NCBI GenBank assembly: GCA_050084515.1
Contig: CM114272.1
Coordinates: 33,790,001 to 33,854,000 of the forward strand
DNA: 64,000 nucleotides
Direction: 5' to 3'
DNA from: Blasia pusilla
Taxonomy: Eukaryota; Marchantiophyta; Marchantiopsida; Blasiales
Shown: in pieces, positions 1 through 10,042 of the stretch
Layout: the number at the start of each line of letters is the position of its first letter
How positions within the stretch are numbered: position 1 is the first letter of the stretch
Translations under genes and position numbers: made by a program
Notes under the pieces: generated by a model
Seen by the model: the letters and a program-made list of their open reading frames with translations, nothing else
Databases searched by the model: none
What the model was told of the DNA's origin: nothing

Positions 1-22
1 GGGAGAGGGAAGGGGATATACC

Positions 23-570
<548 letters not shown>

Positions 571-1630
571 TTGGAACTTGAGTTCCAATTGCTCATCAAT
601 GCCTTTCTATCCGCATAGAGGAATGACGTAATTAGAACTTGAAATGTGACTGCTTACTGCTCCCTCTCTACGCGACACCCTACATGAAAGATTTGGGAAT
701 AGGAACTTGATATATAATTTCTCCCTTCTTTCTCTCTATGTTGTAATGCAATTGCAGAGCATGGCCTACCTTTCCTCGTAGGACTACGCTAAAATGGAAT
801 TGGAACTTGAGTTCAAATTGCCCCCACTATCCTCTCTACGTGCTTATGTATAGCGAACCTCAGCAACAAAGATGAGCCGTTACTAAGGTCTTGCCAAATT
901 GGAACTAGAGTTCCAATTGCCTTTCCATTTATCTATCCCCTATGTCACAATGTTCAAGTCACCACCATAATTTAGATGCTCTAAGGCTCCATTTTGACCA
1001 AATTGGAACTTGATATCCAATTTCCTTCCTTGCTTCATTGTCATTTATGCCCCACTATGCCATGCCGTCAAGATGACCACCGTGCAATTGAACCACGCTT
1101 AGACTCAACTATGCTCAAATTGGAACTTTAGTTTCAATATCCTTTGTATCTCCATTAGCACCCTTGTTACATCTTGCCATGCCACGTCACGCCCTAGAGA
1201 TGACCTACACAAAATTGTCAAATATTGTCGCTCAACCGTTGTTGAATCACAATTTCAGTTCCAATCCCTTTTACACCGCTCTACTCTTGGACTACCTCAC
1301 GGAAGGGCTTACCCTAGAGCATGAATCAGAACTTAAGTTTCTATGCCTTCCCTCCACCCTACTAGCTTTGTAGATAGCAACCCTGGATATATACGCTCCA
1401 CTAAGGGCTTCAAAATAATGGTGCAAGTTCATCCACACTAGCGGCACCCCAACTTTTTCAATCTCCCATAAAGGGAAAGCTACACCATCTAGCGCCCTAC
1501 TAGACTTTCTTGAATCACGTCCATAAGTAAAGGGCATCGAAACTTGAGTTTTGGTACAGTGGCCGGGAAGCTCTCCTCCTCACTCATCACATCTACAACC
1601 AAGGTCTAAGAGAACTTAAGTTTTGAAACC
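571..1630. repeat. Degenerate array of a palindromic 18-base motif
   Basis: The motif TTGGAACTTGAGTTCCAA, two 8-base inverted arms around a 2-base centre, appears intact at 571-588. Variants start near 632, 699, 800, 899, 1003 and 1120, and weaker ones lie near 1326, 1537 and 1608. Spacing between 800 and 1120 is roughly 100-117 bases. Most copies are followed by a pyrimidine-rich stretch. The sequence between motifs is poorly conserved, so this looks like an old tandem array of about 110 bases in which the palindrome survived best. The short open frame at 1164-1373 contains no recognisable domain and is not called as a gene. Confidence 0.6.
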
Positions 1631-1852
1631 TCACAAAGAAGCTCTAGCACCATTGTCCCATCTTTTCCACATCAATGACATGCTCTTCTCAAGGAATCTC
1701 TATAGTTACAGAGATTATTTTATGAACCTTCCTCAAAGGAGCTCAATTTTTTGTCTAATTTTTTGTCAAACTCAATTTAATTGCGCCACATGGTGAAGTG
1801 AAGCGCGCCTCACAACATCATCAATCTACACATTCAGTTACTACTACACGCG

Positions 1853-2200
1853 TACTCCAGCCTGCAAAACAGCAGCTCACCCAATCCCGTGGGTGAGCTG
1901 CTCTTTTGCAGCTCACCCACAAAATTAAAAATCATTAATTTTTTTAAAAAAAGCAAAATGATTAGTGTTCACTCCCGTGGATGACATGGATTACAAAATT
2001 TTTCTGACTAAGAAAGAGCCACCTGCGGGAAACGAGAAAGGAGGATCACTTTGAGCGTCCCGTGCGCGTTCGCTGCGGGACGCTCTGTAGGGCACAGGAT
2101 AAGGTCTGTCCCGTCTTTTCTGATACATTGTGGGCCACTTCCCATATGACGTCCAATAGAGTTGGACGGGAAACCCTTCTATGTCCTAAAGACACCCCCT
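1853..2200. repeat. Hairpin-rich segment of DNA-transposon type
   Basis: Two strong inverted repeats are visible. AGCAGCTCACCCA at 1871-1883 pairs perfectly with 1890-1902 across a 6-base loop, and a third copy of the arm follows at 1908-1920. GAGCGTCCCG at 2053-2062 pairs with 2076-2085. The word CCCGTG or TCCCGT recurs in between. Such clustered short inverted motifs occur in subterminal regions of CACTA-like and other DNA transposons, but no terminal repeats or target duplication could be paired, so the family is not assigned. Confidence 0.4.
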
Positions 2201-2420
2201 AACGTTAGAGTACATCTAACCAATTAAGATTAACGAAAAAAATGCCCTAATATATATATCCACTTTATTATAAAATAAACCTCAAAAGAGGACAAAGAAA
2301 GGTAATAATATCTCAAAAGAGGAGTCAAAAAATGCATAAAAGAAGGCAAAAAGAAAATGGCAACAAGCCAACGCAAACACCGGCTCAACGAGCTACACGA
2401 TTGATAGCTTGAAACAAATC

Positions 2421-2858
2421 TTACAAGAACACAAGTGGTTGGTCAGACGTGAATGGACGACAAGGTGAGCAACCCCCGACCACCTTCGCACGACATATCA
2501 ATGCCAAGGCTTGTGCACGTTGTAAGGCCAGTGAGATGCATTGCCGAAAATAAGTAGTAACTACCGAGAGAGAAGGACTACAGGAAGGGGCAAGGTGATG
2601 ATTCTCAAGGGAGTAGTGAGCACATATTTTCAGGAAAGTATCAAAAGACACATGTAAATGACCGAATACTTCCACTGCAAAAGGAATAAATCCATCATTC
2701 GCATGTCTCACATCATAACTTAACTCCTTGATTCTTGTTGCAGCTTCGGCCACCAAACCTTTGGTATGAGCGGCTCGACACACCAAGTCAAAACGTGTTG
2801 GATCAGCAACCACATCACCTAGTGTCCGGAATCCACCTCGAGACATAACAAGATCCAC
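2421..2858 (-). pseudogene. Fragment of a retroelement-type protein (C-terminal region)
   Basis: This 145-codon frame contains VVADPTRFDLVCRAAHTKG, then DGFIPFAVEVFGHLH and, near its end, ISLALQRAQALALICRAK. This arrangement resembles the C-terminal tail of plant reverse-transcriptase-like polyproteins, where a sequence of the type 'DPTR.D.V.RAA' is followed by 'FAVEVFG.L' and a final arginine-rich helix. No reverse transcriptase motifs lie next to it, and the frame begins with methionine only by chance of truncation. I read it as a truncated relic with no cellular function. The family assignment rests on remembered similarity and could be wrong. Confidence 0.45.
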
Positions 2859-3199
2859 TCTCCGACGAGAGGTTGCTTGTGTGGTTGAAGGTAGGATATG
2901 GAGTTACTCTTATCCAACAATTTTTGGACGTGAAAATTGTGAGAGAGTAGAGTAGAGTAGATTTTTAGTCCACCGGAAGTCGATCTAGCTTATGGGACCC
3001 CTTCCACATATGTGATTGACATCGCATGGGACAAGCACTTTCACATCTAGATTTGGGGTTCTCACTGAGGAGATTTGTTTTTTTTTTTAATTTTAATAAA
3101 AACAATTTATGAAGGTCTAGAATTTTTATCCAGATTTTTGACCTGAAAGCATAGTCAAGGCACATACCGGAAAGACACACAAGGCGTTCTCTCTCTCAA

Positions 3200-3349
3200 A
3201 CATGGACCATCCATGCTCTAGGTAGGGGACGCCACTGCCCTGGGGTTGAGACCGCCCCCCATTGTCCAAGGGGAGCGTTGAACCCAAGACCTCGTCATGA
3301 GGACCTTATGTTTGTTCAACTAACCTCTTGGTCATCTACCGCTTGTTTG

Positions 3350-3350
<1 letters not shown>
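3200..3350 (-). repeat. Possible tRNA-derived SINE fragment
   Basis: On the minus strand, GGGTTCAACGCTCC resembles an RNA polymerase III B box. About 40 bases upstream, TGACCAAGAGGTTAGTTG resembles an A box. This pairing is typical of plant SINE heads. No tail or target duplication could be matched, so the call is tentative. Confidence 0.3.

Positions 3351-3352
<2 letters not shown>

Positions 3353-3408
<56 letters not shown>
3353..3408. repeat. (GA)n microsatellite with an adjoining hairpin
   Basis: A GA dinucleotide run of about 56 bases. It is followed by an inverted repeat, ACAATGGAGAAATTCC at 3421-3436 against 3441-3455, with one unpaired base. The open frames that cross the repeat on both strands are artefacts of the dinucleotide run. 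Confidence 0.9.
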
Positions 3409-3411
<3 letters not shown>

Positions 3412-3455
3412 AGAGAGAGAACAATGGAGAAATTCCTTGGGGATTTCTCCATTGT

Positions 3456-4303
3456 TCCTCCCCTTGCACAATATTATATGGAGGCATCTAATATGATGAA
3501 CCAATGTTTTCCAAATGTATAGAGGGAAATAGACCAAATTACATAAGGTTGCTGTGATGGTGCTACCTTAAATTAGGGAGCCTCATAATGAATTAGGATA
3601 CTTGTTTGGATTCATGAACATGTGTGTGTATGAATCTTTCTTTTTGATGGAAAGATTGAGACGAAGTGTGGTGTTGATGCCATCAACGATGTAGATTGTG
3701 TTACAACATGCAACAACTCTATTCTAGTTTAGTAGCATAACTCATCAAAATGCAAGGGCATATCAGAAATTTTAAATTTTCCCACCTTGGAGTTACCTTC
3801 AATCTCAAATATCTTAGGTTGCAAATGTCTTTTAATTGTAATGTTCTCACTCATGTTGGGTCCAAGAAATATATAATCTTTTCTAAGCCAAGTTTTATGT
3901 TTATGGTCTTGTATTGGATCATTTGTAGAGTTCTGGAGGTTTAATTTAAATTTTCACATCCCTCATATGTAGCGGAGTTTCCCTAAATGGATGTTGCAAG
4001 TTCTAGTAAAAGATCATCTCCAACTTGGGCAAGTATTAAACCTAAGTGGACAAAATTTCAAATATCTCATAACGAGACTTATAAAAGATTGTCAAAATCC
4101 CCCATTATTTTTTCTCTATAGTTGTGTGCCATCCCATCACTATGCTTGCATGCATGTGATGAAAGCCTTCAGATGCTTTCAAAATTTGAATTGAAAGTAT
4201 GAGCTTTTGAAATTCCTCCTCCCCTCCTACTTTTTGGGACAAATATAGCGGGGTATGAATAGTATGAGGATTTCATTTTGCTGTTCCAATAATTTAGTTT
4301 GTA
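3456..4303. other. Gene-free stretch before the copia element
   Basis: Short open frames such as 3750-3944 and 3991-4194 have no recognisable domain, no splice context and no family resemblance. Nothing else is seen. Confidence 0.4.
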
Positions 4304-4308
4304 GAGTG

Positions 4309-4621
4309 TGTAGTAAAATGCCAAAGAAGCACAACTCGTGGGAAATATCTCTCATAGTCACACACCACCATGGAGAACAAAATTTTGCAATGAGAGAATA
4401 ATTGGAGGCTGGTTCCCTTCTCAATTATATAGGGTATGTACAAGAAACCCTAACCTTGATCTTAACCATAGTCTTGGGTTAGTCTAGCTATGATTAACTA
4501 ATCCTAGTTAAGATAATCGCGCTTAATTGACTAACCAAGATTAACGTTCCCAACTTCGTGTGAGTACCAAGTATAGCAGTTCGGATGTCTGATGAGCTTG
4601 ACTGTAACTCAGTCTTCAATA
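4309..4621 (-). repeat. 3' LTR of the copia element
   Basis: Matches 8159-8472 along its whole length with many substitutions and small gaps. In element orientation it begins TATTGAAGACTGAG and ends CTACA. A purine-rich tract (element orientation GAGCTTGAGGGAGAG) abuts its inner side and would serve as the polypurine tract. Confidence 0.88.
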
Positions 4622-7111
4622 CTCTCCCTCAAGCTCATATCGATACATCTAACGCCTAAATTATTTCTAAACCTCTCAAACTTATCTCTAGATAATGCCT
4701 TTGTAAATATATCAACAATTTATTGATTTGTACGTATATACACAAGATCAATTTTTTTTGCAACTACTTTCTTTGTGAGAAAATTATATTGCACCTCAAA
4801 AATCTTTGCTTGAGCATGAAACATAGGGTTATTAGCAAGCTTGATGGTACTAATCTTGTATACATATATTACACTAGGTCCTAAGTTACTAACACCAATC
4901 TCAACAAGTAATCGATGAAGCCACATCGCCTCCCATTTGGGTGGTCCTCTATATTCAATATTTGTTGAAGATAAAATAATTGTAGGTTGCTTCTTTGAAG
5001 CCTAACTTAAAGTTGCGCTTCCCAACGTAAATGAATAACCAGATGTGGATTGCCGATCAGACAAGCTTCCTCCCCAATCAACATATGTGAATCCCCGTAG
5101 TTGTAAACTCAGAGAACGTTCAAATTGAGGCCCGATTTCAGCAGAGAATTTCACACACAGCATAATCCTCCTCTCAGCATCAAGGTCATGTTTTCGAGAT
5201 GCTTGCATAAATTAGCTAACTAGGCCAATTGCATAACTCAAATCTAGCCTGGTTATAGTCAGATAGATCAAACTTCCAACCATGCGTCTGTACATATTAG
5301 AAACTACAAGCAACTCTCTTCATCCACTCTTAGCTTCACACTCTGGTCCAACAGTGTAGAGATTGGCTTGCAAGCCGTCATACTATATACCTCCTCATAT
5401 AGATCTCCATTCAAGAAGGCATTATTGACATCCATGTGATATAATCTCCACTTCTTACTTACTGTAATTGCAACCATTGTTCTCGTAGTCGCTATCTTTA
5501 CAATAGGGCTAAAAATTTCCTCATAATCAATACCGTATTCTTGTGTATAGCTCTTAGCCACCAATCTGGCTTTGTATTTGTTAACTGTACCATCTTGATT
5601 GCGTTTGATTTAGTAAACCCATTTGAAACCAAAAGCTTCTTTACCATAAGGTATATCAACCAACTCCTAAGTCTGTTAATATCTTAATGCAGCAAGCTCT
5701 TCCTCCATAGCTTCAATCCATTCAACTTTACTTGCAGCTTCTTAAAAACAACTCGGATCTTGTTCTTGAAGGGTAGTCATCATATATGCATGATGTGTTA
5801 CAAGGAAACCTTCATTTACGAATCTATGAATATGATGTGTGACTCTACTTAATCTATAAAGTTGTTGTTTAGAGATAGATGCGTTTGACACCTGACTTGA
5901 GCTCTAACTAATGTTTACAGATTGAAAATCAACTCATTAATTTAACTAACAAATATAGGAACTTTCCTAATCTTACTCTATTACTTGGGGAATTTGTGGG
6001 CAATTTATGTTGGTTTACAATCATATTCTTCCCCTCAACAAACGAGTTTAGAGGTGGAATAGGCTCAAATGGAGCATAGATGACTTTAGCTCATCAAAGA
6101 CAACATTGTAACTAATAATAAGCTGCCTAGAGAATGGAATGTAGCACTTTTATCCCTTAGTTCCATGAGCGTAACCAATGAATATACATCTTTCAGATTT
6201 GGGGTATAATTTTTGACGTCTTTCAGAAGGAACATGAGCATAACAAATTCAACCAAAAACTTTCAGGAAGGAAAAATCAGGCTTACTTCCTATGAAGACT
6301 TTGAATGGAGTCTTATCATGAACTCTTGTTGTTGGAGTTCGATTGATTAAGAATATTGCATAGGCAAGAGCCTCTTCCCAATACACATTAGGCATGTTCT
6401 TCTCATTCAGCATAGCTCGTGCCGTCTCAAGAATATGTCGATTCTTCTTCTCAAGTACTCAATTTTATTGTGGAATGTAACGGCAAGTCACTTGACGTTG
6501 GATGTCATTTTGACGACGTAAGTAGTCATCAAACTCTATTGAAAGATATTCTCCTCCTCCATCACAATACAATTTCAGAATGTGTTTTTGAGTCTGCTTC
6601 TCTACTAGAGCTCTGAATGTTTGGAACACTGAGAATATCTTTGACTTGGCCTTCAGAAAGTATATCCATATATACATACAGAAGTCATCAAAAAATGAAA
6701 CAAAGTACTGGCAATCACTAAGGCTATGTTACGATGCTATCCACACATCGTTGTGAATCAACTCCAATATCTTGGATGCTCTTCTACCTTTCTTGGAAAT
6801 GGAAATCTAGCTTGTTTTCCAAATTGGCAAGCAGGACATACCTCTAACGTAGCAAGACTCGCTAATTTAGCAAGTCCTATTACTAGATTAGATGATGAAA
6901 GAGTCTGTAATCTTTGAAGATTCATATGTCCAATTTTCTTATGCCACACATTTATATCTGTGACTTGTTGGCCAGTTTGACCATACATCGTTGTTTGAAT
7001 CTTTGGCACAAAAATATCTAATTTGAACATTCTGCCAGATCTATTTTCTTTGGCTACCGTAGTCTCGTCATCCATTCTTTTAATGAAACAAACATCTATG
7101 TTAAACTTCAC
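4622..7111 (-). pseudogene. Broken copia pol: GAG-pre-integrase, integrase, RT, RNase H
   Basis: Pieces in element order: 7111-6758 holds a GAG-pre-integrase segment with WHKKIGHMNLQRLQ and CPACQFGKQ. 6677-6465 holds an integrase piece with LYCDGGGEYLS, where a catalytic aspartate is expected. 5564-5304 holds reverse transcriptase with EIFSPIVK and [12 protein letters not shown]. 5208-5002 holds the RNase H motif DRQSTSGYSFTLGSA. Stops and frameshifts separate all of them, and the methionines opening the fragments are not biological starts. The encoded enzymes would have copied and integrated the element; none can be made now. Confidence 0.85.
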
Positions 7112-8146
7112 TCGATAATCCTGTTCTACTATCTATCATACAGAGGTCAAGTTTCTTGCAATAGTAGGAACATAGAGAATATTTCCAAGAGCATAAAGAA
7201 CATCTGATGTTATTGGAACTTTATCGATATGTGTGATATGATGTTGATCGTCATATCTTGTGAGCACTATTCTAGAATATTTGAGTGGCTCCATATTACT
7301 GAACCATTTAGATTATGAGTTCATGTGATTTGATGCACTAGAGTCAATGTACCAATCTACTATCGAGTCTTTCTTGACCATTGTTGCGATATGATGAGTC
7401 ATGACCGAGCGATGCTCAGTTCGTAAATGTTGTTGTTCTTAGTACTCCCCTTGGTATTATTGCTCTACATATTTTTATTGTTGTAAGGCTCCTGTTCTCA
7501 TATCCGCCTTCTTCTGGAAGCAAAAATTTACATAGTCACCCTTTATTCATTGTAGGGACCCTGCAATTATTGTGGGATAATTGTGTAATTACGACCACAG
7601 TAATTACAGGATCATTACAAACATTCAAGTCTATTGAGTCACCTTCCGCCTTTTCACTCACTAAAATATAATGTCAGGCTCTCCACTGTTCCAATTGAAG
7701 CATAGACCACTTCTACATTGAAATTCACCTAAATTTGGCTGAGAGTGATCCAATAGATGGAAGAAATAGTCGAAATTGGCTTGTAGAGAGCAAACTGCAC
7801 AAGATTCCTTCACTAATTGCACTTTCCTACATTGAAATTGTTATTGCAGGAGCTCAAAATGTCAGAATCAAACGATTTTGGATGCGTTGCAAAACTCTCA
7901 ATGAGCTCTACAAGACAAGTTGGACCAGCCTTTGGTGACATGTTGATTTATACGGATCCAGATTGCTAACTCGATCGGGAAAGCCATAAAAAATGCCTCC
8001 ACAGTTTTATCGCCGTCAAAGCTCCACCTGAAATCTGCAGCTACTAGGCTTTGAACGAAATTTCCTTCTCCCAAACTGAAATTGTTCCTTCTCTTGCCTC
8101 TCTTCTCTCATCAAACACCAAGAATTTCAAATGATGTTCTCATATC
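7112..8146 (-). pseudogene. Copia gag remnant
   Basis: By position this is the gag region, between the primer binding site and GAG-pre-integrase. No open frame of useful length survives, and no intact zinc knuckle was recognised. The call rests mainly on position inside the element. Confidence 0.55.
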
Positions 8147-8158
8147 GCTCTGATATCA
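8147..8158 (-). other. Primer binding site of the copia element (tRNA-iMet)
   Basis: In element orientation the sequence is TGATATCAGAGC, one base away from the common plant TGGTATCAGAGC. It directly abuts the 5' LTR at 8159. Confidence 0.85.
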
Positions 8159-8472
8159 TGTAGAAAATTGCTAAAAAACGCATAAGTGGTGGGAATTGAC
8201 TCTCTGACTCTCACACTACCATGGAGAACAAAATTTTTCCATGAAAGAATACTTGGAGGTTGGTACCCTTCTCAATGCTATAGGGTATGCACAAGCAACC
8301 ATAACCCTAATCTTAACTATAGTCTTGAGTTAGATCAACTGTGATTATCTAATCCTAGTTAAGATAATCAGGCTTAAGTAACTAACCAAGATTAAACTTC
8401 CCAATTTCGTGTGAGTACCAAGTGTAGCAGTTTGGATGTCTGATGAGCTTGACTGCAACTCAGTCCTCAATA
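8159..8472 (-). repeat. 5' LTR of the copia element
   Basis: Partner of 4309-4621. The outer end is followed by GAGTG, the target duplication. Confidence 0.88.
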
Positions 8473-8477
8473 GAGTG

Positions 8478-10042
8478 TGTAGTGGGATGGGAAAGGTTTC
8501 ACATATTGCGCTCGATCTAGGTCTAGCATATACATATCTTGACAAATCCACGGTAATTTGAATGCAGCAAAATCAATTTGCTACATCTAAACGAGGTAGG
8601 TAATAAATTAATTTTTTTAACAGAGTGATTTTAAAGCCAATCTCTCTCTTATGCTCTCATGGTGATTTTATGTTAGTATTAACATAGTCTAGCTCTCTTC
8701 GAGTCTCATTCCATGAGCACATGAAATTTTAGGATCCTCACAACTATGCATGGGGTTTGGTCAAAATTTAGGGTCCATCATAAAGTTGACTACAGAGATG
8801 GGTCTTCTTCAAAATTCGTAATAGTATTGATGACTATGACTAAATTATTCCGGAACACAAGTTTCGAAAGGATGCAGAAGTGATCCGACTACCATTTGGT
8901 CGCTTAGCAAAACAAGGAGCAGAATTTGAAGTCATCATTGCCTCTATATACACTCATTTTTGTCACTATCTAACCTATCCACGTGTATAGTAATTAATTC
9001 TCCTCTCAAATTCCCACCCCCTCTCCCAAGGCCGCACCGTCTTTTGGGAGGTGATCAAGTAGCACCTTTTCGAATAGGAGGCGATTGAGTCCGGACTTCA
9101 TATTGTGGGGGGGTTACGTACATGCCCGCCCCCGCTCTCGCACGCCCGCGCGCGCCGCGCCGCGGCGAGCGCGGGGCCAGGCTGGAAGGCGGTGAGGCGA
9201 TCGAGGTCGATCGGAGCCGTTCGGGCGGAGCCGACGCGCGAGGCCGTCTCTTCGGCACCAAACGATTTCAAGCGATCGCTTCAAACAAACGATGATGTCT
9301 CTCGCTCGCAGCCATCCCTACTATTTCGTAAATCCGAGGTCCGGGAGTGTGCGTGGGCCTGCCTTGATAGCAGGAGCGACATGGCTCTCCTCGGACAGAT
9401 GCGCAGATGAATCGCGCATGCGAGGTCATTTCTGCGAAGGGAAGAACAAGGAGGCAGTATGGTAGTGTTTTCGGACGGTCTTGCATCTGCGTTAGACAAT
9501 AGACGAAACAGGGACCTGCAGATGTGTTCTTTCCTCCACTGAGTGTCGATGAAGAGATTGGTAGAGAATCCCTGGAGAGAGAGAGAGAGAGAAAACATCC
9601 TAACTGGCCATGGAGGGAAAAATGAAAACGGTTTCCGGTGTCACCGGCATAAATTTATTGCACTGGATTTAATAAAGTGAAGGACATGCAACCAAACGTT
9701 TGCTGAACTGTGCACTACCAATAGTGGCTGAGGGGAAAGATCTTCGATTGTATTTTCATTTTGCCCTTGTTAGTGATCCGAAGTACACCGGTCGGTTGGG
9801 AGAGGACATATTCTTAAAATGACCTCGGTGAGAAGCGGAATCACACAACTAGAAGCGACTGCGGTGCACACGGAAGTTCACGCACACAATGAGTTTGCCT
9901 ACTGCGGAGCTTTGGAGACTGAAAAGAACTTCTGATCTGGGTAACTTTGTCGCAGGGATTCGTGTGATACAAGACTACATCTGATTTGCATCCCTCCCTT
10001 GTATAATCAGTGACCTACGAGCGGGAGATTCGAATTCTAAGC
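8478..10042. other. Non-coding stretch with a GC-rich island, likely 5' region of the next gene
   Basis: From about 9000 to 9260 the sequence turns strongly GC- and CpG-rich, unlike its surroundings. Open frames on both strands there (such as 9055-9261 and 9105-9410) are low-complexity arginine/alanine products of composition. A (GA) run lies at 9575-9592. The island and the following kilobase plausibly hold the promoter and leader of the gene starting at 10043; this is inference from position. Confidence 0.4.

Larger units (their letters stand above)
4309..8472 (-). mobile_element. Complete but decayed Ty1/copia LTR retrotransposon
   Basis: Two LTRs of 313 and 314 bases bound the element. 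The 5-base sequence GAGTG flanks both outer ends (4304-4308 and 8473-8477) as a target-site duplication of the length usual for copia. A primer binding site complementary to initiator methionine tRNA abuts the right LTR, so transcription ran right to left. The gene order on the minus strand is gag remnant, GAG-pre-integrase, integrase, reverse transcriptase, RNase H, which is the copia order. Every domain is split by stops or frameshifts and the LTRs differ at many places, so the insertion is old and inactive. Confidence 0.9.

Noticed and set aside
3278-3537. Frames with long arginine-glutamate or serine-leucine runs
   Set aside because: Translations of the (GA)n microsatellite.
9055-9410. 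Overlapping arginine/alanine-rich frames on both strands
   Set aside because: They are produced by the CpG-rich composition and have no domain or splice support.
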